Shown piece by piece: positions 25,889-34,845 of a DNA stretch of 64,000 nt (position 1 is the first letter of the stretch; each line of letters begins with the position of its first letter). A program made the translations under genes and the position numbers. The DNA comes from Streptomyces echinatus (GTDB lineage Bacteria > Actinomycetota > Actinomycetes > Streptomycetales > Streptomycetaceae): contig NZ_JACHJK010000001.1 in NCBI RefSeq assembly GCF_014203595.1, positions 870,582 to 934,581 of the forward strand, written 5' to 3'. Under the pieces are notes generated by a model. The model saw only the letters and a program-made list of their open reading frames with translations, searched no databases and was not told where the DNA came from.

Positions 25889-28800
25889 ATGGACCCCGTG
25901 CGATACCGGCTGCTCGGCACCACCCAGGCAATCCACCCCGACGGCACGGCCGTCCCGGTCGGCGGGGCGCGGCTGCGTGCCCTGCTGAGCGTGCTCGCCC
26001 TCCGGCCCGGCCGGACCGTACCGGCGGGCGTCCTGGTGGACGAGGTGTGGGGCGCCGACCCGCCCGCCGACGCCGCGGGCGCGCTGCAGGCGCTCGTCGG
26101 CCGGCTCCGGCGGGCCCTCGGCGCCGACGCCGTCGCCTCGGCCGACGGCGGCTACCGGCTCACCGCCGCCCCCGACGACGTCGACCTCACCCGCTTCGAG
26201 CGGCTGGCCGGCGACGGCCTCGCCGCCCTCGCCGACGGGGACCCGGCCAAGGCCGCCGCCGTCCTTGACGACGCCCTCGGCCTGTGGCACGGGCCCGCCC
26301 TCGCCGACCTGCCCGACCACACCGCCGAGGCGGCCCGCTGGGAGACCCGCCGCCTCGACGTCCTGCGCGCCCGGCACACCGCCGCCCTGGCCCTCGGCCG
26401 GGCCGAGCGGTCGCTGCCCGAACTGACCGCCCTGTGCGACGACCACCCGCTGGACGAACCGCTCCAGGCGCTGCGGCTGCGCGCCCTGCGCGACGCCGGC
26501 CGCCCGGCCCAGGCGCTCGCCGCCTACGAGGACGTACGCCGCCTCCTCGCCGACCGGCTCGGCTCCGACCCCGGCCCCGAGCTGCGCGCCCTGCACGCCG
26601 AGCTGCTGCACGAGGAACCGGCGGCCGCGCACCCCGCCGCGGGCCCGGGCAACCTGCCCGCCCGGCTCACCTCCTTCGTCGGCCGGGAGGCCGACATCGA
26701 GGACATCGGCGCCGACCTCGCCGGGGCCCGCCTGGTCACCCTGCTCGGGCCCGGCGGCGCCGGGAAGACCCGGCTGTCCCAGGAGGCCGCCGAGGCCGTA
26801 CGGCACACCGTCCGGGACGGGGTGTGGCTCGCCGAGCTGGCCCCCGTGGACGATCCCGACGCCGTACCGCAGGCCGTGCTCACCGCGATCGGCGCCCGCG
26901 ACACCGTGCTGCACGGCGCCGGCGTGGAGAGCATGCGCGCGGTCACCGAGCGGCACGGCGACCCCCTGGAACGGCTCGTGGAGCACTGCGCCCGCCGCCG
27001 GATGCTGATCATCCTGGACAACTGCGAGCATGTCGTCGACGCCGCCGCCCGGCTCACCGAGGGCCTGCTGGCCCGCTGCCCGGAACTCACCGTCCTCGCC
27101 ACCAGCCGCGAACCCCTCGGCGTCCCCGGGGAGCGGGTACGGCCCGTGGAGCCGCTGCCCGAGCCGGTCGCGCTCCGGCTGCTCGCCGACCGGGGAGCGG
27201 CGGCCCGCCCCGGCTTCCGGGCCGACGACGACCCCGAGGCGTGCGCCGAGATCTGCCGCCGGCTGGACGGACTCCCGCTCGCCATCGAACTGGCGGCGGC
27301 CCGGCTGCGCATGCTGACCCCCCGCCAGATAGCCGACCGGCTGGACGACCGCTTCCGGCTGCTCACCTCAGGCAGCCGGACCGTGCTGCCCCGCCAGCAG
27401 ACCCTCAGAGCCGTCGTGGACTGGTCCTGGGACCTGCTGGACGGCGGCGAACGGGACGTCCTCGCCCGGCTGTCGGTCTTCGCCGGCGGCTGCGACCTGG
27501 CCGCCGCCGAGGCCGTGTGCGGGCCGGCCGCGCTGGACGCCCTCGGCTCCCTGGTCGACAAGTCCCTGGTGGTGGCCGCCCCCGCCGACGGCGGCGGCAT
27601 GCGCTACCGGCTGCTGGAGACCGTCTCCGAGTACGCCGGCGAACGGCTCGCCGAGACCGGCCACCGCGCCGAGGCCGAACGCGCCCACCTGACCTACTAC
27701 CGCGAACTCGCCCGCACCACCGACCCGCTGCTGCGCGGCCCCGGCCAGCGCGCCGCCATCGGCCGCTTCCAGCTGGAGTACGAGAACCTCCGCACCGCCC
27801 TGAGACACGCCGTCGCCGCCCGCGACGAGCAGGAGGGCCTGAGCCTGATCCACTCCCTGCTGTGGTTCTGGCAGATGCGCGACCAGCGGGTCGAGGCCCG
27901 CGTCTGGTGCCGGGAGGTCATGTCGCTCGGCCCCGACCCGTTCGCCGAACCGGTCCGCCGCGCGGAACCGGTGTGGCGGCGCTGCACCGACACCCCGCCC
28001 CCGTACACCGGCGAGGACCTCGCCGAGGCCCGGCGGGGGGTCCATCTGGCCCACCTCGCCTGCATGGACACCGAGATGGAGGCCTGGCAGAACCCCGCGG
28101 CCCAGGCGAAGCTGCGCGCGATCACCCGGGTCTACGAACCCGGCATGCCGCAGACCTGCCGGACACCCGGCCTGCTGTGGTTCTTCGCCGTGCTGCTCAC
28201 CGGGGGCGTCGACCTGCTGCGCACCATCGTGGACGCCGCCGTGCAGACCTCACGGGACACCCCGGGCTACGAGTGGGAGCTGGCCGGGGCGCTGCAGATG
28301 CGCGCGGGGCTGTTCGCCAACCGCACCGCCTGGGCCGGCGACGCGGCCCGCGACGCCGACGAGTCCCTGGAGATCTACCGCCGCCTCGGCGACAACTGGG
28401 GCGCCACCGAGGCCCTGTCCGCCCGCGGCGAGGCCCGTGAACGCAAGGGCGACTGCCACGAGGCCGCCGCCGACTACCAGGCGGCCATCGGCCACGCCGA
28501 ACGCCTGGGCGCCCGCGCCCAGGTGGCCGTCCTGCGCGCCCGGCTCGGCAACGTGCTCATCGAGGCCGGCGACAGCGACCGCGGCGAGCGGATGCTCCGG
28601 GACGTCATCGCCAGCCAGGACGGCAGCCTCCACGACGCCATGCCCACCGCCCGGCTCCACCTCGCGGCCTGGCTCGCCCTGACCGACCGCACCGCGGAGG
28701 CCCGCGAACAGCTGCGGCTGCTGCGCGAGGAGGGCCCGCTCGCGCACTTCGTCGTCTTCGACGCCGTGATCCTCTGCCAGGAGGGCTGGCTGGACGCCCT

Positions 28801-29152
28801 CGACCGGCGCACCGAGGAGGCCCTGCCCCGGATCCGCAGGGCGCTGCGCCTGGCCGCCGACCCGCTGACCCAGGCCATCAACCCGCACCAGCACTCCCTC
28901 TGCCTGTCCGCCGCCGCGATGGCCCTGGCCGACGCCGACGCCGACGGCGGCAGCCGGGCCGCCGACGGCGCCCGCTGTCTGGCCGCCGCGCACGCGCTGC
29001 TGCCGCCCGGCCACAGGCCCTCCGTCGTGGAGCGGCTCGGCCTCGACCTGACCGAGGCCCGGATCCGGGAGCGGCTCGACGAACGCGCCTACGCCGCCGC
29101 GTACGCCGAGGGCGGTGGCCTCTCCCTCGCGGAGGCCACCGCCCTGGTCTGA
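25889..29152 (+). CDS. AfsR/SARP-type regulator with BTAD and NB-ARC-like ATPase domains
   Basis: A 1087-residue regulator. Residues 1-90 form the OmpR-like DNA-binding domain of SARPs (VPVGGARLRALLSVLALRPG). Residues of about 95-245 are the BTAD (DDVDLTRFERLAGDGLAAL). An ATPase follows with Walker A GPGGAGKTRL near 287-294 and Walker B MLIILDNCEHV. The C-terminal third is TPR-like. The layout matches large LuxR/SARP hybrids that control antibiotic genes. No biosynthetic cluster is adjacent; the ABC exporter is convergent 13 bases away. Target genes unknown. Confidence 0.92.
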   Translation: MDPVRYRLLGTTQAIHPDGTAVPVGGARLRALLSVLALRPGRTVPAGVLVDEVWGADPPADAAGALQALVGRLRRALGADAVASADGGYRLTAAPDDVDLTRFERLAGDGLAALADGDPAKAAAVLDDALGLWHGPALADLPDHTAEAARWETRRLDVLRARHTAALALGRAERSLPELTALCDDHPLDEPLQALRLRALRDAGRPAQALAAYEDVRRLLADRLGSDPGPELRALHAELLHEEPAAAHPAAGPGNLPARLTSFVGREADIEDIGADLAGARLVTLLGPGGAGKTRLSQEAAEAVRHTVRDGVWLAELAPVDDPDAVPQAVLTAIGARDTVLHGAGVESMRAVTERHGDPLERLVEHCARRRMLIILDNCEHVVDAAARLTEGLLARCPELTVLATSREPLGVPGERVRPVEPLPEPVALRLLADRGAAARPGFRADDDPEACAEICRRLDGLPLAIELAAARLRMLTPRQIADRLDDRFRLLTSGSRTVLPRQQTLRAVVDWSWDLLDGGERDVLARLSVFAGGCDLAAAEAVCGPAALDALGSLVDKSLVVAAPADGGGMRYRLLETVSEYAGERLAETGHRAEAERAHLTYYRELARTTDPLLRGPGQRAAIGRFQLEYENLRTALRHAVAARDEQEGLSLIHSLLWFWQMRDQRVEARVWCREVMSLGPDPFAEPVRRAEPVWRRCTDTPPPYTGEDLAEARRGVHLAHLACMDTEMEAWQNPAAQAKLRAITRVYEPGMPQTCRTPGLLWFFAVLLTGGVDLLRTIVDAAVQTSRDTPGYEWELAGALQMRAGLFANRTAWAGDAARDADESLEIYRRLGDNWGATEALSARGEARERKGDCHEAAADYQAAIGHAERLGARAQVAVLRARLGNVLIEAGDSDRGERMLRDVIASQDGSLHDAMPTARLHLAAWLALTDRTAEAREQLRLLREEGPLAHFVVFDAVILCQEGWLDALDRRTEEALPRIRRALRLAADPLTQAINPHQHSLCLSAAAMALADADADGGSRAADGARCLAAAHALLPPGHRPSVVERLGLDLTEARIRERLDERAYAAAYAEGGGLSLAEATALV

Positions 29153-29165
29153 GCGCCGGAGAAGG

Positions 29166-29987
29166 TCAGCTCTTCGTGCGGAACTTGTGGACCGCGACCG
29201 GCGCCATGACCGCGGTCAGCCCCACCGACCAGATCAGCGTCACCCACAGGGCGTGCGAGTCCGTGCCGCCCTCCATCAGCGCGCGGGCGCTGTCGGCCAG
29301 CGAGGAGAGCGGGTTGTAGTCGGTGAACGCCTGCAGCCAGCCCGGCATCGACGCGGTCGGCGCGAAGATCGACGAGCCGAACTGGAGCGGCATCAGCACC
29401 AGGAAGCCCATGGCCTGCACCGACTGGGCGCTCTTCATCACCACGCCGAGGGTCAGGAACACCCACATCAGCGCCGAGCCGAACACCGCGGACAGGGCCA
29501 CGGAGGCCAGCAGGCCGCTCCAGCTGTGGACGTCGTAGCCCACGAGGAGGGCGACCACCATCAGCACCGCGCTCGCGAACAGCATCCGCATCAGCTCCAC
29601 CGCGATCTTCGCGAAGAGGACGGAGCCGCGCCCGATGGGCAGCGAGCGGAAGCGGTCCATGACACCGGAGTTGAAGTCCTGGTTGAACCCGGTGCCCACG
29701 CCCTGGGCCATGTTCATGCCCATCATGGCCAGCAGTCCGGGGATCACGTACTGGACGTACCGGTCCTGCCCGCCGCCCAGCGACTGCCCGATGGAGCCGC
29801 CGAAGACGTACACGAACAGCAGGGTGAAGACGACCGGGAACAGGATGGCGTCGAACATCGACTCCGGGTCCTGCCGGATCCACAGCAGGTTGCGGCGGAT
29901 CAGCGCGCCGGTGTGCCGCAGATGGGCCCGCACGGAGATCGGCGTGTCCGCCTTCGCGGCGGCCGGGGACAGGGTGGCGGAACTCAT
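29166..29987 (-). CDS. ABC-2 type exporter permease, DrrB-like
   Basis: A 273-residue permease with six predicted helices. The DPESMFDAILFPVVFTLLFVYVFGG segment and NDFNSGVMDRFRSLPIGR-type amphipathic loop (here NQDFNSGVMDRFRSLP) are typical of daunorubicin-resistance DrrB proteins. Its ATG overlaps the ATPase stop as ATGA, so the pair is translationally coupled. Likely exports a lipophilic drug or lipid; substrate unknown. Confidence 0.92.
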   Translation of the reverse strand: MSSATLSPAAAKADTPISVRAHLRHTGALIRRNLLWIRQDPESMFDAILFPVVFTLLFVYVFGGSIGQSLGGGQDRYVQYVIPGLLAMMGMNMAQGVGTGFNQDFNSGVMDRFRSLPIGRGSVLFAKIAVELMRMLFASAVLMVVALLVGYDVHSWSGLLASVALSAVFGSALMWVFLTLGVVMKSAQSVQAMGFLVLMPLQFGSSIFAPTASMPGWLQAFTDYNPLSSLADSARALMEGGTDSHALWVTLIWSVGLTAVMAPVAVHKFRTKS

Positions 29988-31009
29988 ACGGCGACCTCCT
30001 GGCGGTCGTCGGCGGGCGCGGTGTCCTGCGGGGCACTGGCACGGTGGCCGGTGAGGGACAGGAACACCTCGTCCAGGCTGGGCAGTTCGGTGGTGATGGA
30101 GGAGAGTGTGATGCCGCGCGCGGTGACCGCGCCGACCACGGCGGTCAGCTGCTCGTCGCTGAGGACCGGCACCAGCAGGGTGCCGGTCTCGGCGTCCACG
30201 GTGGTGGCCGCGAGCCCGGTGATCCCCAGCTCGTCCAGCATCCCGGCGAGCGGGCGCAGCTCCAGCGGGTCGACCGGGCGCACCCGCAGCGTGCGTCCGC
30301 CGACGCGGGCCTTCAGCTCCTCGATGCCGCCCTTGGCGATGACCTTGCCGCGGTCCACCACGGTCAGCTCGGAGGCGAGCTGCTCGGCCTCCTCCATGTA
30401 CTGGGTGGTGAGCAGCACGGTGACGCCCTCGCCGACCATCGCCTTCACCTCGTCCCACACCTCGTTGCGGGTGCGGGGGTCGAGACCGGTGGTCGGCTCG
30501 TCCAGGTACAGCACGGCCGGCCGGCCGATCATCGAGGCGGCCAGGTCCAGCCGGCGCCGCATACCGCCGGAGTAGGTGCCCGCGGGGCGCCGGGCGGCCT
30601 CCGTCAGCGAGAACCGCTCCAGCAGTTCGTCGGCGCGGGTGCGGGCGTCCTTGCGGGACAGGTCCAGCAGCCGGCCGATCAGGTACAGGTTCTCCCAGCC
30701 GGGGAGCTTCTCGTCCACCGACGCGTACTGGCCGGTGAGGCCGATGGTCCGGCGCAGCTGCCGGGGCTGCCGTACGACGTCGTAGCCGGCGACGGTGGCC
30801 CGGCCGGCGTCCGGGGTGATCAGGGTGGACAGGATGCGTACGAGGGTGGTCTTGCCGGCGCCGTTCGGCCCGAGCACACCCATCACGGTGCCCTCGCGCA
30901 CGTCCAGGTCGACACCGTCCAGCGCCTTGGTCTCGCCGTAGTGCTTGACCAGCCCCCGTACGGTCACGGCGGACTGTCCGCCGACGGGGATGTCGTCGAT
31001 TCGCTTCAT
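29984..31009 (-). CDS. ABC exporter ATPase, DrrA-like
   Basis: A 341-residue ATP-binding subunit. Walker A is GPNGAGKTT, the signature is SGGMRRRLD, Walker B is AVLYLDEPTTGLD, and the DrrA-type C-terminal domain follows (LPSLDEVFLSLTGH). ATG 31009 is used; ATG 31015 would add two residues, and neither has a strong ribosome binding site. The promoter lies in or beyond a 6 x 10-bp tandem repeat 52-111 bases upstream, so expression may vary with repeat number. Confidence 0.92.
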   Translation of the reverse strand: MKRIDDIPVGGQSAVTVRGLVKHYGETKALDGVDLDVREGTVMGVLGPNGAGKTTLVRILSTLITPDAGRATVAGYDVVRQPRQLRRTIGLTGQYASVDEKLPGWENLYLIGRLLDLSRKDARTRADELLERFSLTEAARRPAGTYSGGMRRRLDLAASMIGRPAVLYLDEPTTGLDPRTRNEVWDEVKAMVGEGVTVLLTTQYMEEAEQLASELTVVDRGKVIAKGGIEELKARVGGRTLRVRPVDPLELRPLAGMLDELGITGLAATTVDAETGTLLVPVLSDEQLTAVVGAVTARGITLSSITTELPSLDEVFLSLTGHRASAPQDTAPADDRQEVAV

Positions 31010-31060
31010 GCACATGAAGATGCCAGGGCCCACCGACAAACCACCGACAGCCCGCCTACA

Positions 31061-31120
31061 CGCACCGACACGCACCGACACGCACCGACACGCACCGACA
31101 CGCACCGACACGCACCGACA
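31061..31120. repeat. Six perfect tandem copies of a 10-bp unit
   Basis: CGCACCGACA is repeated six times without error, with degenerate CACCGACA copies at 31031-31049. It lies in the upstream region of the ABC exporter operon. A 10-bp unit places every copy on the same face of the helix, as in a protein-binding array, and it could also change copy number by slippage. Confidence 0.95.
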
Positions 31121-31170
31121 CCCCACCCACAGCCGCACCGGCCACGCCGTGGGGCGTCGGGAGCCAAAAG

Positions 31171-31208
31171 GGACAGCCCGCCGACGGGGGACGATCGGCG
31201 GGCTGTCC
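31171..31208 (-). terminator. Strong terminator after panB
   Basis: GGACAGCCCGCCGA and TCGGCGGGCTGTCC are exact reverse complements, giving a 14-bp stem over a 10-base loop. It starts 20 bases past the panB stop. On the minus strand CCCTTTTGG follows. Confidence 0.85.
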
Positions 31209-31227
31209 GGGGTGTTGCCGCAGTGGA

Positions 31228-32094
31228 CTAGTGGACGGAGTGCTCCTCCAGCGGGAAGTTCCCGCCGACGACGTCCTCGGCGAACTCCTTCACCGCGTTC
31301 CCCATGACCTCACGCAGGTTCGCGTACTTCTTGACGAACTTCGGCACCCGGCCCGGCGTCAGCCCGAGCATGTCGGTCCACACCAGCACCTGCGCGTCCG
31401 TCTCCGGCCCGGCGCCGATGCCGACGGTCGGGATGTGCAGCACCCGCGTCACCTCGGCCGCCAGCTCCGCCGGCACCAGCTCCAGGACCACCGCGAAGGC
31501 GCCCGCGTCCTGCACGGCCTTGGCGTCCCGGAGCAGCTGCTGCGCCGCCTCCTCGCCGCGGCCCTGCACGCGGTAGCCCATCGCGTTGACGGACTGCGGG
31601 GTCAGGCCGATGTGGGCCATGACCGGGATGCCGGACTCCACCAGCAGCCGGATCTGCTCGTGCGAGCGCTCGCCGCCCTCCAGCTTGACCGCGCCGACCC
31701 CGGCCTCCTTCACCAGCCGGGTCGCCGAGCGCAGCGCCTGCACCGGACCCTCCTGGTAGGAGCCGAAGGGGAGGTCGCCGACGATCAGGGACCGCTGGGT
31801 GCCGCGTACGACGGCGGCCGACAGCAGGGTCATCTCGTCGAGGGTGACGGGCACGGTGGTCTCGTACCCGAGGTGGCAGTTGCCCGCCGAGTCGCCGACC
31901 AGGATCACCGGGATCCCGGCCTCGTCGAAGACGGACGCGGTCATCGCGTCGTAGGCGGTGAGCATGGGCCACTTCTCGCCGCGCTCCTTGGCGAGGGCGA
32001 TGTCGCGGACGGTGATGCGGCGGGTGCCCTTCCCCCCGTACAGCGCCTTGCTGCCGTCGGAGGGCTTGTTCTGGGCAGCCGAAAGCTGCGTCAT
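31228..32094 (-). CDS. panB: 3-methyl-2-oxobutanoate hydroxymethyltransferase (ketopantoate synthase)
   Basis: First committed enzyme of pantothenate and coenzyme A synthesis; transfers a one-carbon unit from methylene-THF to ketoisovalerate. 288 residues from ATG 32094, which has AAGGAG eight bases upstream. The signature LTAYDAMTASVFDEAGIPVILVGDS, then MAHIGLTPQSVN and IGIGAGPETDAQVLVWTDMLG-type region (TVGIGAGP, DAQVLVW), matches the family. A GC-rich 272-base region separates it from the divergent exporter gene. Confidence 0.97.
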   Translation of the reverse strand: MTQLSAAQNKPSDGSKALYGGKGTRRITVRDIALAKERGEKWPMLTAYDAMTASVFDEAGIPVILVGDSAGNCHLGYETTVPVTLDEMTLLSAAVVRGTQRSLIVGDLPFGSYQEGPVQALRSATRLVKEAGVGAVKLEGGERSHEQIRLLVESGIPVMAHIGLTPQSVNAMGYRVQGRGEEAAQQLLRDAKAVQDAGAFAVVLELVPAELAAEVTRVLHIPTVGIGAGPETDAQVLVWTDMLGLTPGRVPKFVKKYANLREVMGNAVKEFAEDVVGGNFPLEEHSVH

Positions 32095-32322
32095 GGCAAC
32101 GGCTCCTTCAGTCATCTCGAGGCGCCCTGACGGCGTCCCCGGACCGCCTCCATGGTGGCACCTAGTGCCGACGAGAACCAGGGGGACCCCCTGTGATCCC
32201 CACCCACACCCCGGCCCCGCCCCGACCCGCCCACACCCCGGCCCTCTCTCCCCGTCGGCCCCCTCTTCGGCGCCCCCGGACCTCCCCGCGGACTGCCGTG
32301 TAAGGCCTTGGTAAAGAAATAA

Positions 32323-32343
32323 GATACGAGACGGTACCGTATC
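32323..32343. promoter_or_regulatory. Candidate TetR operator over the DHA2 exporter promoter
   Basis: GATACG at 32323-32328 and CGTATC at 32338-32343 flank ACGGTACCGT, itself a perfect 10-bp palindrome; 8 of 10 arm positions match across the 21-bp site. TAAGAT at 32319-32324, a possible -10 box, overlaps the left arm. The TetR gene lies just after the exporter gene, which makes it the likely ligand. Confidence 0.65.
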
Positions 32344-32366
32344 GAAATGATCGTAGGCTCGGACGC

Positions 32367-33953
32367 ATGACAAGTCCCGTCCCTGCCTCCCGAATACCGG
32401 AAGCGGTACACCGGCGCCGCTGGGCGATCCTCGGCGTCCTGATGCTGAGCCTGCTCATCGTGGTGCTCGACAACTCGATCCTGAACGTCGCCATCAAGAC
32501 CATCGCGACCCCGGCGCCCGTCGGCCTCGGCGCCACCCAGAGCGAGATCGAGTGGGCGATCAACGCCTACACCCTCGTCTTCGCCGGCCTGCTGTTCACC
32601 GCCGGACTCGTCGGCGACCGGCTCGGCCGCAAGAAGGTCCTGCTGGCCGGCATCGCCGTGTTCGGCATCGGATCCGCGCTCGCCGCCGAGTCCGGCTCAC
32701 CGGGCCAGCTGATCGCCTACCGCGCGCTGATGGCCCTCGGCGCCGCCTTCGTCATGCCCGCCACCCTCGCCGTCCTCATGAACGTCTTCGAGCGCGAGGA
32801 ACAGCCCAAGGCCATCGGCATCTGGGCCGGCGGCGTCGGGCTCGCCATCGCCATCGGCCCGATCACCGGCGGCGCGCTCCTGGACCACTTCTGGTGGGGC
32901 TCGGTCTTCCTCGTCAACGTGCCCATCGTGATCGTCGCGCTCGTCCTCATGGTCTGGCTGGTGCCCGACTCCCGCGACCCCCGGCCCGGCCGTCTCGACC
33001 CCGTCGGCGTGGTGCTGTCCGTCGTCGGCCTCGTCCTGCTGGTCTACGGCATCATCAAGGGCGGCGAGCTGGCCGACTTCACCGACGCCAAGGTGCTGGG
33101 AACGATCGTCGCCGGTGTCCTCGTCCTGACCGCCTTCGTCGTCTACGAGAAGCGCAGCGACCACCCCTCGCTCGACGTCACCTACTTCAAGAACAAGGTC
33201 TTCTCGGCCGCCATGAGCGCCATCGCCCTGGTCTTCTTCGCGCTGATGGGCGTCACGTTCTTCGGCGTCTTCTACACCCAGAGCGTGCGCGGGTACTCCC
33301 CGCTGGAGTCCGGTGCGCTGATGCTGCCGCTCGCCGTCGCCCAGCTGATCTTCGCCCCGCGCGCCCGGCTGGTCGTCGACCGGTTCGGCAACAGGGCCAC
33401 CACCACCGCCGGCCTGGTGCTGATCGCCGCCACGCTGGCCGCGTTCACCGCCTTCGAGGCCGACACCCCGATCTGGCTGCTGGAGGTCGTCTTCTTCCTC
33501 ATGGGCACCGGCATGGCGCACATCATGACGCCGACCTCCGTCGTGATCATGCAGGCGCTGCCCCGGGAGAAGGCCGGCTCCGCCTCCGCGCTCAGCAACA
33601 CCTTCCGCCAGGTCGGCGGCGCCCTCGGCATCGCCGTCCTCGGCTCGGTCCTCGCCACCTCGTACCGCAACGGCATCGAGGACAAGCTCGGCCTGCTGCC
33701 GCCCGGACTGCGCGACACCGCCGCCGAGTCCATCGAGGCCACCCTCGGCGTCGCCGAGAAGCTCGGCCCGCGCGGCCAGGCCCTGGTCACCCCCGCCGAC
33801 GACGCGTTCCTGCACGCCATGCACGTCACCGCCCTGTGCGGTACGGGCGTCGCGCTGATCGGCGCCGTGGTGACCGCGCTGTTCCTGCCCGGCAAGCCGC
33901 CCGCCGGCCAGGAGCACGAGAAGGAGACGGAGTTGGTCGCGGCGGCGGACTGA
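32367..33953 (+). CDS. MFS multidrug exporter, DHA2 (EmrB/QacA) family
   Basis: A 528-residue proton antiporter with 14 predicted helices. Helix 1 has [18 protein letters not shown] (motif D1-like LDxTxxNVA), and [17 protein letters not shown] is motif A. Its transcript probably starts at the overlapped operator upstream and may continue to the TetR gene 75 bases downstream. Such exporter-TetR pairs give inducible drug efflux. Substrate unknown. Confidence 0.93.
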   Translation: MTSPVPASRIPEAVHRRRWAILGVLMLSLLIVVLDNSILNVAIKTIATPAPVGLGATQSEIEWAINAYTLVFAGLLFTAGLVGDRLGRKKVLLAGIAVFGIGSALAAESGSPGQLIAYRALMALGAAFVMPATLAVLMNVFEREEQPKAIGIWAGGVGLAIAIGPITGGALLDHFWWGSVFLVNVPIVIVALVLMVWLVPDSRDPRPGRLDPVGVVLSVVGLVLLVYGIIKGGELADFTDAKVLGTIVAGVLVLTAFVVYEKRSDHPSLDVTYFKNKVFSAAMSAIALVFFALMGVTFFGVFYTQSVRGYSPLESGALMLPLAVAQLIFAPRARLVVDRFGNRATTTAGLVLIAATLAAFTAFEADTPIWLLEVVFFLMGTGMAHIMTPTSVVIMQALPREKAGSASALSNTFRQVGGALGIAVLGSVLATSYRNGIEDKLGLLPPGLRDTAAESIEATLGVAEKLGPRGQALVTPADDAFLHAMHVTALCGTGVALIGAVVTALFLPGKPPAGQEHEKETELVAAAD

Positions 33954-33985
33954 GCCCGCGAGCGGCTCCACGGGGGAAGGAGGCG

Positions 33986-34007
33986 GCTGCGGGACAATTC
34001 CCGCAGC
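33986..34007. terminator. Hairpin between exporter and TetR gene
   Basis: GCTGCGGGA and TCCCGCAGC form a 9-bp stem with loop CAAT, in the 75-base gap after the exporter gene. It may reduce read-through so that regulator and exporter are made in different amounts. Confidence 0.55.
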
Positions 34008-34028
34008 GCAGCGAGAGGACGGAACGAC

Positions 34029-34664
34029 GTGAGCCTTGCCGACAGCCGACCACGGCCGGACACACCCGCGCGGGGACGGCCGCGCAGTGAAGCCGTGGAG
34101 CGCGCCATCCTGGAGGGCGTGATAGGGCTCCTGGAGGAGGGCGTGCCCCTCGCCGAGCTCTCCATCGAACGCATCGCCCGCACCGCCGGGGTCGGCAAGG
34201 CCACCATCTACCGCCGCTGGAGCGGCAAGGAGGAACTCTTCGTCGATGTGATCCGCGCGGCCGAGCCACCCGAACCCGAACTCCCCGGCACCTCCATGCG
34301 CGACGACCTCCTCGTCCTGCTGGAGAACCTGCGGCAGCGCGGACTGGCCAGCCGTTCCTCGGCACTTCTGCACAACGTGCACGCCCAGATGAAGTCCAAC
34401 CCCAAAATCTGGGCCGCGTACCACGAGAACGTCATAGCGCCCCGGCGCGCCCTCGTCCTCGACGTGCTGCGCCGCGGACAGCTCAACGGCGAACTCCGGC
34501 CGGACGTCGACGTGGAACTGGCGAACGACCTGTTCGTCGGTCCGGTCCTCGTCCGCTCCGTCCTGCGTCCCGACGCCGACCTGCCGGCGGGGCTGGCCGA
34601 GGACATCGTCGACACCGTCATGGCGGGCCTACGACCCGTCAGCTCGACAGTCTCGCAGCACTAA
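34029..34664 (+). CDS. TetR family repressor of the exporter
   Basis: A 211-residue regulator. An N-terminal basic arm (RPRPDTPARGRPRSE) precedes the helix-turn-helix IERIARTAGVGKATIYRRWSGKEELF, and the C-terminal domain contains NSNPKIWAAYHENVIAPRRALV-like helices. GTG 34029 follows GAGAGGA. Position after the DHA2 exporter and the palindrome in front of that gene suggest drug-relieved repression of the operon including itself. Confidence 0.92.
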   Translation: MSLADSRPRPDTPARGRPRSEAVERAILEGVIGLLEEGVPLAELSIERIARTAGVGKATIYRRWSGKEELFVDVIRAAEPPEPELPGTSMRDDLLVLLENLRQRGLASRSSALLHNVHAQMKSNPKIWAAYHENVIAPRRALVLDVLRRGQLNGELRPDVDVELANDLFVGPVLVRSVLRPDADLPAGLAEDIVDTVMAGLRPVSSTVSQH

Positions 34665-34845
34665 TGTGCGCGTTTCGTCACAGACCCCGTCCGCCCGGGG
34701 ACAACCGGAACTCCTCGCCCCGCCTTGTTCGTCCTCGTCTTCCGTACGGCCGTCATGGGACGGCGGGAACGGAGCCGATCATCCCCTAGGGTCGGAAGCG
34801 AACGGGGGGCGAACGGTGTGCACGGCAGGCAGTGAGGCAGACGGT

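Noticed and set aside
25889..31009. AfsR-like regulator plus ABC exporter as part of an antibiotic cluster
   Set aside because: No PKS, NRPS, terpene or RiPP genes lie nearby; flanking genes are a site-2 protease and panB.
32157..32169. GGCAC-CTA-GTGCC palindrome upstream of panB
   Set aside because: Short, and such palindromes are frequent by chance in GC-rich DNA; no supporting context.
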